IMG/VR virus record: IMGVR_UViG_3300044825_002173
Coordinates: 1-64,000 of that record
Reading direction: 5' to 3' (one strand)
Length of the DNA stretch: 64,000 nucleotides
Source: a virus
Shown here: positions 14,562 to 22,659 of the stretch, one piece after another
Numbering within the stretch: position 1 is the stretch's first letter
Layout: the number at the start of each line of letters is the position of its first letter
Position numbers and translations under genes: made by a program
Notes under the pieces: model-generated
Told to the model about the DNA's origin: nothing
The model's database searches: none
The model's input: only the letters and a program-made list of their open reading frames with translations

Positions 14562-17056
14562 CACACGAAAAAAGATTCCAAGGTTGCGGTTTTTTCTATT
14601 TTCCACCCAATAATATCAAGAATTGCCTTAAGTGGTTCTAGAAATGATTTTTCAAATTGTAATTCATAATCTATGTATCTGTCAAGATTTAACTCACTAG
14701 GAAACTCTTGTATGAATGAAATTACATTTTCATGAATAGTATTTGGTTTCTTAAGGTAAATAAATTTGATCTTTTCTCCATTTTGTATAAGAGAATATTT
14801 ACTATTAAGTTTATTTTGTTTTATGTAATAATTAAAAAGAAGTGCTCCCCTAACATGAATGGGAGTTCCTTTAATATAAATGTCAGAATGTGAGGCATAT
14901 TTCTGAACATCAGAAGCAGAACGTGGAAATGAAATTTCTTCAGGAGAAAGACTTATAAATTTATTGCGAGATTCCTCAATAAATTTAATCATATCATCTT
15001 CGCTACCACTCATCATAAGATTGAAAGATTCCTTTAGCATCTTACGACAAGGAGATGGAGTAGAAGATTTAATTGCTTCAATTCCTTTGATTTTAAGTTT
15101 AGGAGATTCATAACGAACTCCTTCACTATCCCATACACTTAAAATATATCTCTTCTTCGCAGTCCAAATACCACGCTCAGCAATACACTCACGTTTCATA
15201 AACATTTTTTGATCGTAAGCATTCACGTATTCCGCCAATTCTTGGTAAGAATTTTCAATATACTTTTCAAGTTCCATAGAACAGATCTTATCAAGGAACG
15301 AGACAACGCTTTCAGTAGTTTTTTCTCTTCCTTTGTATACAGTTTCAACCAAAGGACCCATATTAATATAAAGAGAATCAGTATCTGAAGCAATAACATA
15401 ATCTTCACCATCAGTTTTAAGAATTTTGTTGAGATATGAATTCATTTTATTCATAATCCACTGAATTGATACTTGCCCTGAAAAAGTAATTGCTTCAGCA
15501 TTCGACAATTTATAGTAACGAAAATACTGATTACCAATAGCACCATAGGCAGAGTTGAGTTGAATCTTTCGTGCCATCTGAATGTTATTACAGCGAGCAA
15601 TCTCTTTAATCAATTGCTTGTTCTTCGTTTTTTCATATTCTTGTTCAGCAGCAAGCATCTTCTTTTTAAAGATTACACGTTCATTGTAAATCTTTTCCAT
15701 TAATTCTGGAAGAAAACCACGAACATCTTTACGATACATTGCACCATTTGCACAAATTGCATAATCTTTATACATCTCAAAAGTAAGTTCTTGATTCAGA
15801 ATCTTATCTACATTGACTGTTGGATGTTTTTCTTCAACCAATGTTTCGGGAGAAATATTGTATTGCATAATCAGGTGAGGGTATAGTGAGTTCAAGTCAA
15901 AACTCACAACCCAATCGTAAAGTCCAGGAATTGGTTCTTTTACATAGGCACCAGCATATTTTTCATCCTTACGTTCTTTATTTCGTGGAGGAATTACAAT
16001 GTTTCTTTTCTTGAGGTATGTGTAGATAATATTGTCCCACATGCGAACTTGATAAAACACATCGGCATAATTTACCTTTGCGTCATATGCCATAGTAAGA
16101 GCAAGTTCAATCAGTTTCATCTTGTCTTCTAGTTTATCGACAAGTTCTACGTCAATAATATTATACTCAATAAACTTCTGCCACCCTTTAGTGTAGAAAT
16201 CTTTAAATGTATCAAATTCAGAGTGATCCAACTTTTTCTGCCCAAGTTCAACTTCGGCAATATAATCAAGACGATAGGACTCTTGAACTTTATAAGTAAA
16301 CTTTTTATAAAGATCTAGATAATCAAGTTGAGTTAGTCCACCTACATCAAATGTCGTATGCTTTCGTCCATTAATAAAGATTTCTCCTTCAGTTACAAGT
16401 CCCCAGTTAGAAAAACGCTTCATTAGTTTCTCACCAAGAACACGATTCAGGCGCTTACAGATATAAGGAACGTCATACAACTGAATGTTCCATCCAGTAA
16501 TCACATCAGGAACATCAACCATCCAATAGTTAATGAAATGATTGAGAAGTTCATACTCAGAAGGACAATGATAGTATGTTACATCCTTACGAGTGTTATT
16601 GAATGGTTTAACTCCCCATGTTGTAATCTTCTTAGTAGTGTAATCCTGAATACTAATGGATAAGATTTCTTCTGAGGCAGATTCTACATCTGGGAATCCA
16701 CCTTCAGAAGCAACCTCAATATCTAGAGTTACAAGTTTGATTTTGCTAATGTCAAATTTGATTTCATCTTCTGGATATTTCTCCGAGATATACTGATAAA
16801 TGTAACGATCATTTCCGTAAATTTCGAATCCATCTACATTTTCATACTTACTATAAAACTCACGACAGTCTTTAACTGTACCAGGATTTACCGGTTCAAC
16901 TGCTTCGTCACTTAATGTTCTATATTTGGATTCTTTTTTAGTTTTTACATAAAGAGTTGGAAAAAACTCATCTCTTGTCTCAAATCTTTTTCCATTTTGT
17001 ACACCGCGAACCAAAAACTGATTTCCAATCAATTGAACATTAGTATAAAAATTCAT
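14561..17056 (-). CDS. gp43: DNA polymerase gp43 (family B)
   Basis: 831 residues (T4 gp43 has 898). The 3'-5' exonuclease begins at TLDIEVASEGG (D112, E114), with the second exonuclease motif at GWNIQLYDVPY. Polymerase motif A is DLNSLYPHL (387-395), motif B is KIQLNSAYGAIGN (497-509) and motif C is DTDSLY (558-563). The C-terminus ends LESFF, the kind of short hydrophobic tail that binds the sliding clamp gp45. The gene follows the 89-residue protein with a 4-base overlap and lies downstream of the promoter at 17349-17377. No intein or intron is visible in it. Confidence 0.97.
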   Translation of the reverse strand: MNFYTNVQLIGNQFLVRGVQNGKRFETRDEFFPTLYVKTKKESKYRTLSDEAVEPVNPGTVKDCREFYSKYENVDGFEIYGNDRYIYQYISEKYPEDEIKFDISKIKLVTLDIEVASEGGFPDVESASEEILSISIQDYTTKKITTWGVKPFNNTRKDVTYYHCPSEYELLNHFINYWMVDVPDVITGWNIQLYDVPYICKRLNRVLGEKLMKRFSNWGLVTEGEIFINGRKHTTFDVGGLTQLDYLDLYKKFTYKVQESYRLDYIAEVELGQKKLDHSEFDTFKDFYTKGWQKFIEYNIIDVELVDKLEDKMKLIELALTMAYDAKVNYADVFYQVRMWDNIIYTYLKKRNIVIPPRNKERKDEKYAGAYVKEPIPGLYDWVVSFDLNSLYPHLIMQYNISPETLVEEKHPTVNVDKILNQELTFEMYKDYAICANGAMYRKDVRGFLPELMEKIYNERVIFKKKMLAAEQEYEKTKNKQLIKEIARCNNIQMARKIQLNSAYGAIGNQYFRYYKLSNAEAITFSGQVSIQWIMNKMNSYLNKILKTDGEDYVIASDTDSLYINMGPLVETVYKGREKTTESVVSFLDKICSMELEKYIENSYQELAEYVNAYDQKMFMKRECIAERGIWTAKKRYILSVWDSEGVRYESPKLKIKGIEAIKSSTPSPCRKMLKESFNLMMSGSEDDMIKFIEESRNKFISLSPEEISFPRSASDVQKYASHSDIYIKGTPIHVRGALLFNYYIKQNKLNSKYSLIQNGEKIKFIYLKKPNTIHENVISFIQEFPSELNLDRYIDYELQFEKSFLEPLKAILDIIGWKIEKTATLESFFV

Positions 17057-17322
17057 TCTTTAATCAAATCCTCGTATTTTTCAAGAAGTGTTGGAGTAGG
17101 ATCGGCAAGAGTAAGAATCTTATCCGAACTCATCATAAATGTATCTTGTTTTGTAACTCCCATTAGAAAAGGTTCCAATGTTCTCGAAAGTCCTTCAATT
17201 TGTGGTTCTTTTATAAGAAATGGTTTAACTAATTTGCAGTCAGGTTCTCCAATATCAGCACCTATCTCTTCAATCTGACTGATCAAAATGCAATTATTAA
17301 CTAAAAACAATATCTTAATCAT
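17053..17322 (-). CDS. Conserved protein upstream of DNA polymerase (89 aa)
   Basis: 89 residues, MIKILFLVNNCILISQIEEI onward, mostly beta-type with the stretch ADIGEPDCKLVKPFLI; the small-barrel (Sm-like) appearance is an impression only. The ATG at 17320-17322 is preceded by GGAGG at an 11-base spacing; a longer frame starts 12 codons upstream but would precede this site. I recognise it as a regular cyanomyovirus neighbour of gp43 with unknown function. It is the first gene after the terminator-promoter element at 17349-17401. Confidence 0.75.
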   Translation of the reverse strand: MIKILFLVNNCILISQIEEIGADIGEPDCKLVKPFLIKEPQIEGLSRTLEPFLMGVTKQDTFMMSSDKILTLADPTPTLLEKYEDLIKE

Positions 17323-17348
17323 TTTAGACAATACCTCCAATAACTCAT

Positions 17349-17377
17349 ATTTTAGCAATAAAAAAAGGAGGAGTCAA
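17349..17377 (-). promoter_or_regulatory. Sigma-70 promoter for the gp43 operon
   Basis: TTGACT (-35, 17372-17377), a 17-base spacer, and TAAAAT (-10, 17349-17354) preceded by TGC (extended -10). The -35 box lies inside the stem of the terminator at 17368-17401 and the T-run forms the spacer. Confidence 0.65.
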
Positions 17378-17401
17378 CCTGGATTTTGCCAGGTGCTCCT
17401 C
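17357..17401 (-). terminator. Rho-independent terminator, shared with the gp43 promoter
   Basis: On the minus strand GAGGAG..ACCTGG and CCAGGT..CTCCTC pair around CAAAAT (17368-17401), followed by a 7-T run. It would stop transcripts from hsp20 and the 60-residue gene. Confidence 0.8.
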
Positions 17402-17424
17402 GCGCCGACGATATTCTTTTTTAT

Positions 17425-17607
17425 TTAGTCGCCATTCCCACCACCATCACCAGCACCAGATCCAGGATTAATTGGAACTGCTCTACCAGCACCAACATTT
17501 GTGATTATAGATTTACCTCTTTTATTGGTACGATAAACTTTATGTGGTTTTGCTGCTGGATACGAAATTGTTTTTATTTCGTTAAAAAATTGGCGGAAAG
17601 ATTTCAT
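17425..17607 (-). CDS. Small capsid-targeted protein (60 aa)
   Basis: 60 residues beginning MKSFRQFFNEIKTISYPAAK, a match to the T4 internal-protein targeting pattern (MKxFxxFxxE). A basic middle (KVYRTNKRGKSI) and a Gly/Asn/Asp-rich tail ending GDGGGNGD follow. The gene lies 13 bases after hsp20 and just before a strong terminator. A CTAAATA element 11 bases upstream could drive late expression apart from hsp20. I infer a small packaged protein; function unknown. Confidence 0.6.
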   Translation of the reverse strand: MKSFRQFFNEIKTISYPAAKPHKVYRTNKRGKSIITNVGAGRAVPINPGSGAGDGGGNGD

Positions 17608-17617
17608 TTTTTATTTT

Positions 17618-17624
17618 TATTTAG
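17618..17624 (-). promoter_or_regulatory. Late promoter element CTAAATA
   Basis: CTAAATA on the minus strand, including the hsp20 stop codon TAA, 11 bases upstream of the 60-residue capsid-targeted gene. The leader would be very short, so this is tentative. Confidence 0.4.
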
Positions 17625-18055
17625 AGATAGTCCTTTCGTGCGTGATGTTCTGGAACTATTTTCCCAAGTACGATCCGTAGAAGTCCGTCTTCGAATACAA
17701 CCTCCCTGACTTCTGTGTCGTCGGATAAAGTCCACGCTCGTTTAAAACTTCTGCTAGCCACTCCCTTGTGGATAAACGTCCTATCCGATTCGGTATCTGC
17801 TTTTTGTCCTTCGACAAAAAGTTTTCCATACTCTGTGTATACATTTACTTCTCCTTTTTTGAATCCTGCAAGTGCAAGTTCCAGATGGGATTCAACATTA
17901 TTTATTTGAATAAGATTATACGGCGGATAATTTGTAGTGGTTTCATGAAGATTAAATAAACGATCAAAGTATTCATCCATTCCAATGCTATTGCGAGTAA
18001 TCTTGTCCATTAAGGATGAAAGATCCGCAGCAGTATACCTTGCGAGGTTAGTCAT
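17621..18055 (-). CDS. hsp20: Hsp20-family small heat shock protein
   Basis: 144 residues. The alpha-crystallin domain covers about 45-135: NVESHLELALAGFKKGEVNV, FVEGQKA, FIHKGVASRSFKRAWTLSDD and the closing DGLLRIVL. Small heat shock proteins hold unfolding proteins in a refoldable state; cyanomyoviruses carry one almost universally and it may protect assembly intermediates. The ATG at 18053-18055 has AAAGGAG upstream, so the 17 extra N-terminal codons of the open frame are not needed. The C-terminal IxI motif is replaced by KIVPEHHARKDYL. A TATAAT hexamer lies 61 bases before the start. Confidence 0.93.
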   Translation of the reverse strand: MTNLARYTAADLSSLMDKITRNSIGMDEYFDRLFNLHETTTNYPPYNLIQINNVESHLELALAGFKKGEVNVYTEYGKLFVEGQKADTESDRTFIHKGVASRSFKRAWTLSDDTEVREVVFEDGLLRIVLGKIVPEHHARKDYL

Positions 18056-18115
18056 TATAGTAGCTCCTTTACAGCGAGTTTGTGTTTTGTGGATCCTTTT
18101 CGGCATCCAATACTA

Positions 18116-18121
18116 ATTATA
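18116..18121 (-). promoter_or_regulatory. Possible -10 element (TATAAT) for hsp20
   Basis: A perfect TATAAT follows the terminator T-run at 18130-18136. No good -35 box is found at a 16 to 18-base spacing, so it may depend on an activator. Confidence 0.4.
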
Positions 18122-18129
18122 CAAGAAAC

Positions 18130-18161
18130 AAAAAAAGAGGTATCGGTAAAACCGAACCTCT
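18130..18161 (-). terminator. Rho-independent terminator after regA
   Basis: On the minus strand AGAGGTTCGGT and ACCGATACCTCT pair around TTT (18136-18161, one bulge), followed by a 7-T run. It ends the gp45-gp44-gp62-regA transcript. Confidence 0.85.
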
Positions 18162-18212
18162 TTTTAGGGTTTTCCGACTTTTGTAGAGACCGCACGAAAG
18201 TCTCAATAATAT

Positions 18213-18650
18213 TTATTCGGTTTCTACTACTTTTCCTTTTTTACCAATATTATACTTTTGCTCTAGAATCCAATCACCCTTATCCTTATAAGAAAGAACT
18301 TTAATCTGATTGAGTGGAGCAATATCAGATACCCTGTCTTCTTTAACGATTGTAATCAATCCCCAATCAGCAAGAAGACGTGCAATACGATTGCGACGCT
18401 GAACATCATTTACAGTAAGATTTGCGTGCTTACCATCAAGTGCAAATAGTTCTTTAAAGTGGACAATGTAATATCTACCCTGCTTATGCAGAATATGGCA
18501 AGATTGATAAAGTTTTTTCTCCTTACGTGATGCAACTCCGATGCGGGTCAAAGTTTCACGAACTTTCAAAAAGTCATCAGGTTCATTAAGAATTACCTCC
18601 ACCATTTGGTCCTGAGACCAATCAACAGTAGGTTCTACCGTAGTAGTCAT
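18213..18650 (-). CDS. regA: RegA translational repressor
   Basis: 145 residues. RegA binds the ribosome-binding regions of early mRNAs, including the clamp loader genes, and blocks translation. Similarity to T4 RegA is high along its length: VILNEPDDFLKVRETLTRIG, LYQSCHILHKQGRYYIVHFK and LLADWGLITIV, with the C-terminal YNIG. It has about 20 extra residues at the N-terminus compared with T4 (122). The ATG overlaps the gp62 stop codon as in T4, where gp44, gp62 and regA are also consecutive. A strong terminator follows 52 bases after the stop. Confidence 0.95.
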   Translation of the reverse strand: MTTTVEPTVDWSQDQMVEVILNEPDDFLKVRETLTRIGVASRKEKKLYQSCHILHKQGRYYIVHFKELFALDGKHANLTVNDVQRRNRIARLLADWGLITIVKEDRVSDIAPLNQIKVLSYKDKGDWILEQKYNIGKKGKVVETE

Positions 18651-19027
18651 TTTGATCCTCCAGTTTCAAGTCGTTTTTTAATAAAGTTAATTTGTTCTTT
18701 TGTCAGGATTTTCAGTGCTTGAGATGCCTTTTCATTACTATATCCATAATAACGTTTAACACATTCTAAGTCTGTGATTTTATCCTTACGGAGCCAGGGA
18801 GAAAATCTCTTCCGTTTCCTAAGACTATTTAGATAAAATGAATATTGCATATCTTTATCGAGATGATGATTCATATTCATTTCATTTGCAAATAAAATAG
18901 TATCAATTTGCCCCGACAAACATTTATTGATAATGAATGGAGAATATTCTTTTTTAAGTTCTGGGTCTTCTTCAATCAAATTTTCTTTCGTAAAGTTGAT
19001 GGAATTCAACCAATCTTTAAGTTCCAT
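18647..19027 (-). CDS. gp62: Clamp loader small subunit gp62
   Basis: 126 residues (T4 gp62 has 187). It pairs with four gp44 subunits to load the gp45 clamp. The start MELKDWLNSINFTKENLIEE and the central KCLSGQIDTILFANEMN are typical. It ends KRLETGGSK, overlapping regA by 4 bases. The segment SPWLRKDKITDLECVKRYYG corresponds to the conserved C-terminal half. It is shorter than in T4 but in the range seen in cyanophages. Its identity rests on sequence and on its place between the clamp loader gene pair and regA. Confidence 0.92.
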   Translation of the reverse strand: MELKDWLNSINFTKENLIEEDPELKKEYSPFIINKCLSGQIDTILFANEMNMNHHLDKDMQYSFYLNSLRKRKRFSPWLRKDKITDLECVKRYYGYSNEKASQALKILTKEQINFIKKRLETGGSK

Positions 19028-20142
19028 TATCTTATAATTTCAATTTCATCATCATCAGTCCAAAGTTCTACTTTGGTCCTAAATCTATTTTCTTTTTTCA
19101 GTTTTTCATACCGTTTTGTTGCCTTCTTTTTCCACCAAAAAATAATATTTTCAAGATAAAATTTATCCCAATTAGGTCCACGAATGAGTTCTTCTTGTTC
19201 ACCAAGAATTACTTCACGAACATTTGAGTAACCATACTCTGAGATATAAAATCTCTTCTTCTGCGTAAGATTAAAAGCAGTATCAATCACACAATTAAAC
19301 TCATCAAGTTTCTCTTTATCTTGAAGAGAGTTTCGAATGATAGAAATCATCTTTGTCTGACGTTTCATCTTTTTAGATGATGCCTTGTTATCAGTCAACG
19401 GAGTATTATTATTCAAGTAAGTAAACCTATCATGGAGTTTATGAAATATTTCATCATGGAGAAGTGGAAGAAATTTACTTTCAGTAAGACCCTTATATCT
19501 AATGAAAGGTTTGAGTCCATCATATTGAGATGCATCTGTGGTAGAACCATAGAGAGAGGTAGTTTCAAAAAGAGCAATGTCTTTTTCAAATACTTCGTTA
19601 AGAGTCTCACGCGCAAAGTGAGAACAGCACATAAGTGCTAGAAGTTTTCCACCAAGATAGTTGTACCCAAAAGGTTGAGAAGGAACGATTACAAAACCCA
19701 TCGCAGCGTGGCGATTAAAAATGGAAAGATCTGGAGTTTTACCCAACCATTCATTCCTAGGTTTTGAGTTGATTGTGGGAGAACCAAAGCGAATAAATCC
19801 AATAACCTTTTTCGTATTCTTCTCAAAAATAACCCAACGCAATTCTCTACCAGGAATATTTGACTCGTTATTATGCGAAGATACCACCTTAAGCAAGGTG
19901 TTGTAATATTCTTGCGGAAGTGCTTGTTGAAATCTATCTCCAACAAACTTGATATCAAACTCCATGTCATTAGGATGAATGTCTTCATTAAAGAACTCAT
20001 CATGAAGAGGAACAATAGAGTTATTGGTTTTAATAACTTCTTTCTTTACAAAACGCAGATAATCTTCAATATTTCCCATGTTAGAGAAATACTGAATAAA
20101 TTCATTTGCAGACCATTGTGCATCTTGTTCAGAAATAATCAT
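19027..20142 (-). CDS. Conserved protein between gp44 and gp62, DUF4338/GNAT-like
   Basis: 371 residues from the ATG at 20140-20142, which overlaps the gp44 stop as ATGA. The middle (about 100-205) reads RELRWVIFEKNTKKVIGFIR, then FGSPTINSKPRNEWLG, FVIVPSQPFGYNYLGGKLLA and DIALFETTSLYGS. This order of elements resembles the DUF4338 (DruA) family and GNAT acyltransferase-like folds, but I cannot confirm it without profile comparison. The C-terminal third is basic and helical. It sits in the clamp loader operon of cyanomyoviruses, where T4 has nothing. A DNA modification or DNA-binding role is a guess. Confidence 0.8.
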   Translation of the reverse strand: MIISEQDAQWSANEFIQYFSNMGNIEDYLRFVKKEVIKTNNSIVPLHDEFFNEDIHPNDMEFDIKFVGDRFQQALPQEYYNTLLKVVSSHNNESNIPGRELRWVIFEKNTKKVIGFIRFGSPTINSKPRNEWLGKTPDLSIFNRHAAMGFVIVPSQPFGYNYLGGKLLALMCCSHFARETLNEVFEKDIALFETTSLYGSTTDASQYDGLKPFIRYKGLTESKFLPLLHDEIFHKLHDRFTYLNNNTPLTDNKASSKKMKRQTKMISIIRNSLQDKEKLDEFNCVIDTAFNLTQKKRFYISEYGYSNVREVILGEQEELIRGPNWDKFYLENIIFWWKKKATKRYEKLKKENRFRTKVELWTDDDEIEIIR

Positions 20143-21083
20143 CGGAATTCGCATTCACACATAATTTCAGTAAGTGCTGCTAAGAGGTTAATTTCTTGGT
20201 CAACCACGAACGCACATTGGTATTGATACTTAGCAATAACAAGAACGGCAGCAGGGATAGATTGGGGGAGTAAGCAATCATAAAGAGCGTCATAAACCCT
20301 GCGAAGAAGGTGAGAAGCATCGTTATCCAAGTTGGAGACCACCCACTTTCGGACTTCAGGAAAGTTTTTATCCTTGAGAAATTTAACAAGTTCATTTACA
20401 GAGATGTCAGAGAAAGATGCAAGAATGCCCGTGTCGATTTTTCCGCCCGTAGCGTACCTCTGACACTCGTTGAGAACACGTCTGAAATCAGGAAAGTGCT
20501 TTGATACAAGTTCCGCAAGGACTTTTTGATCATATTCAATTTTTTCTTGATCCAAAATCGTTTGGAGACGTTTAAAGAATGCTCCTGCAAGTTGTTGTTT
20601 CTGTTTCCCCTTGATTGTGAAATCGATGACTGCACATCGAGAATGGAGGGGTTCGATGATCTTGTTCTTGTAGTTGCAGGTGAAGATGAATCGGCAGTTG
20701 TTATAAAATGCCTCAATATTTGCCCGTAGTAAGAGTTGTACGTCGTTTCCTGTGTTATCAGCTTCATCGATAATGATGACTTTGTGTTTAGAAGATCCCG
20801 TAAGTGAGACGGTCGAAGCGAAGTTCTTTGCTTGGTTCCGTACAGTATCCAAGAAACGTCCTTCGTCGGATCCGTTGATGACATAATAATCTGCTCCTAA
20901 TTCGTTACATAGTGCCTTTGCAATTGTAGTTTTACCAATACCAGGAGGTCCAGCAAGAAGAAGGTTTGGAATCTCGCCCTTTTCTACAAACTCCTTAAAT
21001 GTTTTTTTAGTTTCATCAGGAAGAATACAATCGTCAATTACTTGAGGACGGTATTTTTCCGTGAGAAGAAATTCACTTGCCAT
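20139..21083 (-). CDS. gp44: Clamp loader large subunit gp44 (AAA+ ATPase)
   Basis: 314 residues (T4 gp44 has 319). It forms the ATP-driven ring that opens the gp45 clamp on primer ends. Walker A is AGPPGIGKT (44-52), Walker B is VIIIDEAD (102-109), sensor 1 lies in RFIFTCNYKNKI, and the arginine finger region is LHSRCAVIDF. The gene is followed without gap by the DUF4338-like gene, then gp62 and regA. The initial MASEFLLTEKYRPQVIDDCI is the standard gp44 beginning. Confidence 0.96.
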   Translation of the reverse strand: MASEFLLTEKYRPQVIDDCILPDETKKTFKEFVEKGEIPNLLLAGPPGIGKTTIAKALCNELGADYYVINGSDEGRFLDTVRNQAKNFASTVSLTGSSKHKVIIIDEADNTGNDVQLLLRANIEAFYNNCRFIFTCNYKNKIIEPLHSRCAVIDFTIKGKQKQQLAGAFFKRLQTILDQEKIEYDQKVLAELVSKHFPDFRRVLNECQRYATGGKIDTGILASFSDISVNELVKFLKDKNFPEVRKWVVSNLDNDASHLLRRVYDALYDCLLPQSIPAAVLVIAKYQYQCAFVVDQEINLLAALTEIMCECEFR

Positions 21084-21086
21084 AAT

Positions 21087-21602
21087 TTAATTTATCCACG
21101 AAGGTTTTCTTTCAGGCATTTTAAGGTAATTATCAGACACCCAAGGTTTGGATGCGATGTACCTTTTGTATGCTTCAAATGTATCAATAGTGTCGTCAAA
21201 CTTCCACTCCTCAGGCATAGCACGAGCAAATGGAGTCACTTCTGTAATCTTACCCTTTGGAAACAAGTAATATGCCTCCACAAGAGTTTTATAACAGGAG
21301 TGAATTTTATTATACCGCAGGCAGTATTCATCAGACAAGTTCAATCCCCATTTGATTAACCAGTAGGCATTATGGATACTTTCCATTGCCCACTTGGTAC
21401 AGGGATGATTGCGGAATGCTCCTTTCTCGGTCTTGTAGGGGGTTCCATCTGCCTTAGGAAGAGTGCCGTACCCATACCCCCATTTCTCTGATGCCACGAT
21501 AGAGAGCATCTGACAGCACTCTAGAGGCATCTTAACAATGTGTTTGTCGGGGAGACAAATGGCACTCTCAGCAGGCCAAGGCGATGTAACGAATATATTC
21601 AT
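21087..21602 (-). CDS. Pyrimidine dimer glycosylase-related protein
   Basis: 171 residues. The start MNIFVTSPWPAESAICLPDK, the HIVKMPLECCQMLS motif, NHPCTKWAMES and LSDEYCLRYNKIHSCYK match the general outline of the Pyr_excise / endonuclease V-like superfamily and of related phage proteins of unknown activity. Whether it keeps the catalytic N-terminal residue used by T4 DenV (Thr2) is uncertain, since residue 2 is Asn. It lies between gp45 and gp44, coupled to gp45 by a 4-base overlap. DNA repair is plausible but unproven. Confidence 0.75.
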   Translation of the reverse strand: MNIFVTSPWPAESAICLPDKHIVKMPLECCQMLSIVASEKWGYGYGTLPKADGTPYKTEKGAFRNHPCTKWAMESIHNAYWLIKWGLNLSDEYCLRYNKIHSCYKTLVEAYYLFPKGKITEVTPFARAMPEEWKFDDTIDTFEAYKRYIASKPWVSDNYLKMPERKPSWIN

Positions 21603-22264
21603 CCGAAAGTAGAATCAGGTTCCAGAGCAATATAGTAGCATAGGTCGTGGTTCTTGGATTGGAACCGTGACAAAAGTTTTTGTGACACAATCACTTCATA
21701 AGTTCCAGGAAGGATCTTAATATTCTCCACCTTGAAGTTGAATACAAACTCACTGTCAGTTTCACCAACAACAATAGAAAAATCGTTGGAAGTATCATTC
21801 TTCTTATCACGGACAACCAGTTTCACAACACCTGCTTCACCAACAGCAGAAATGTCAGGAAGTTGATAAACAGCAGCTGCTTTTAGCAGTTTATCCATTT
21901 GCTCTGTAGACAGTTCAAAACAAACATCCTCGCTGGGAAGATTGATTGCTTTATCAGGAGGAGTAACAATCACACTAGGATCTGCAAAGAAATACTTGGA
22001 TCGCATCTTACCTTCACGAATGACAACATAACCATCATTCTCAAAGTCCAATTCAGGTGCTTTATGAAGACCAAGACCATTCAAGAACTGATTCAGATCA
22101 TAAATTCCAAAATCCTTAGGAAATTGTTCGGTAATCGTTGCTTCAGCAAGGATGTTTTTCATCACACTAATTGTTCGAAGTTTGTTTCCTTCCTTAAAAA
22201 GAATAGATTGATTGATGCCAGAAAAGTTCTTGAGAACCGAAAGAGTTTTATCGGATAGTTTCAT
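21599..22264 (-). CDS. gp45: Sliding clamp gp45
   Basis: 221 residues (T4 gp45 has 228). It forms a trimeric ring that tethers gp43 to DNA and, in T4, also activates late transcription with gp55 and gp33. The start MKLSDKTLSVLKNFSGINQS and the end YYIALEPDSTFG align well with T4, as do IYDLNQFLNGL and ADPSVIVTPPDKAI. Its stop overlaps the start of the next gene by 4 bases. No promoter was found directly upstream; the gene begins 6 bases after the DUF3310-like gene. Confidence 0.95.
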   Translation of the reverse strand: MKLSDKTLSVLKNFSGINQSILFKEGNKLRTISVMKNILAEATITEQFPKDFGIYDLNQFLNGLGLHKAPELDFENDGYVVIREGKMRSKYFFADPSVIVTPPDKAINLPSEDVCFELSTEQMDKLLKAAAVYQLPDISAVGEAGVVKLVVRDKKNDTSNDFSIVVGETDSEFVFNFKVENIKILPGTYEVIVSQKLLSRFQSKNHDLCYYIALEPDSTFG

Positions 22265-22269
22265 AATAA

Positions 22270-22623
22270 TCAGCGAAATTCAGAGAGACCATTTTCTTGA
22301 CGATTATAGTGTCCGTCAAAGTGGAGAAGCAACATAGCATAGTGAATAACTTTCATCAAATCACGTTTGCTACGACCATCCTTATCTCCATAGCGAGAAC
22401 CATATTTGATGATGTTTGCTTGACAGAAAGCAGAAGCAAGTTCTTTTGCTGCCATCAAATCAATTGTTTGAACATCTTTGTAATCTTGTTGATGTCCGCA
22501 GTAGTGACTTCCATAAGTACTCGTCACATAGTCCTGAATGTCTTTCAGGATTTTATCTTCATTGTATTTCCAAAGATGATTAGTAGATTCACTCATAGTA
22601 ATAGTAAAAGTTGATTCAGTCAT
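22270..22623 (-). CDS. DUF3310-like protein
   Basis: 117 residues from the ATG at 22621-22623. QTIDLMAAKELASAFCQANI and IKYGSRYGDKDGRSKRDLMK, then VIHYAMLLLHFD, follow the DUF3310 pattern (a short helical domain sometimes called nucleotide kinase-like; its activity is unproven). The start codon directly follows the cobS terminator T-run, with no Shine-Dalgarno sequence. The downstream ATG at 22594-22596 is an alternative. It heads the clamp and clamp-loader transcript. Confidence 0.75.
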   Translation of the reverse strand: MTESTFTITMSESTNHLWKYNEDKILKDIQDYVTSTYGSHYCGHQQDYKDVQTIDLMAAKELASAFCQANIIKYGSRYGDKDGRSKRDLMKVIHYAMLLLHFDGHYNRQENGLSEFR

Positions 22624-22651
22624 AAAAAGAGGAGGCACTTTTTACCTCCTC
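22624..22651 (-). terminator. Rho-independent terminator after cobS
   Basis: On the minus strand GAGGAGG and CCTCCTC (22645-22651 with 22629-22635) form a perfect 7-bp stem with a 9-base loop, followed by TTTTT that abuts the next ATG. Confidence 0.75.
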
Positions 22652-22659
22652 ATATTCTA

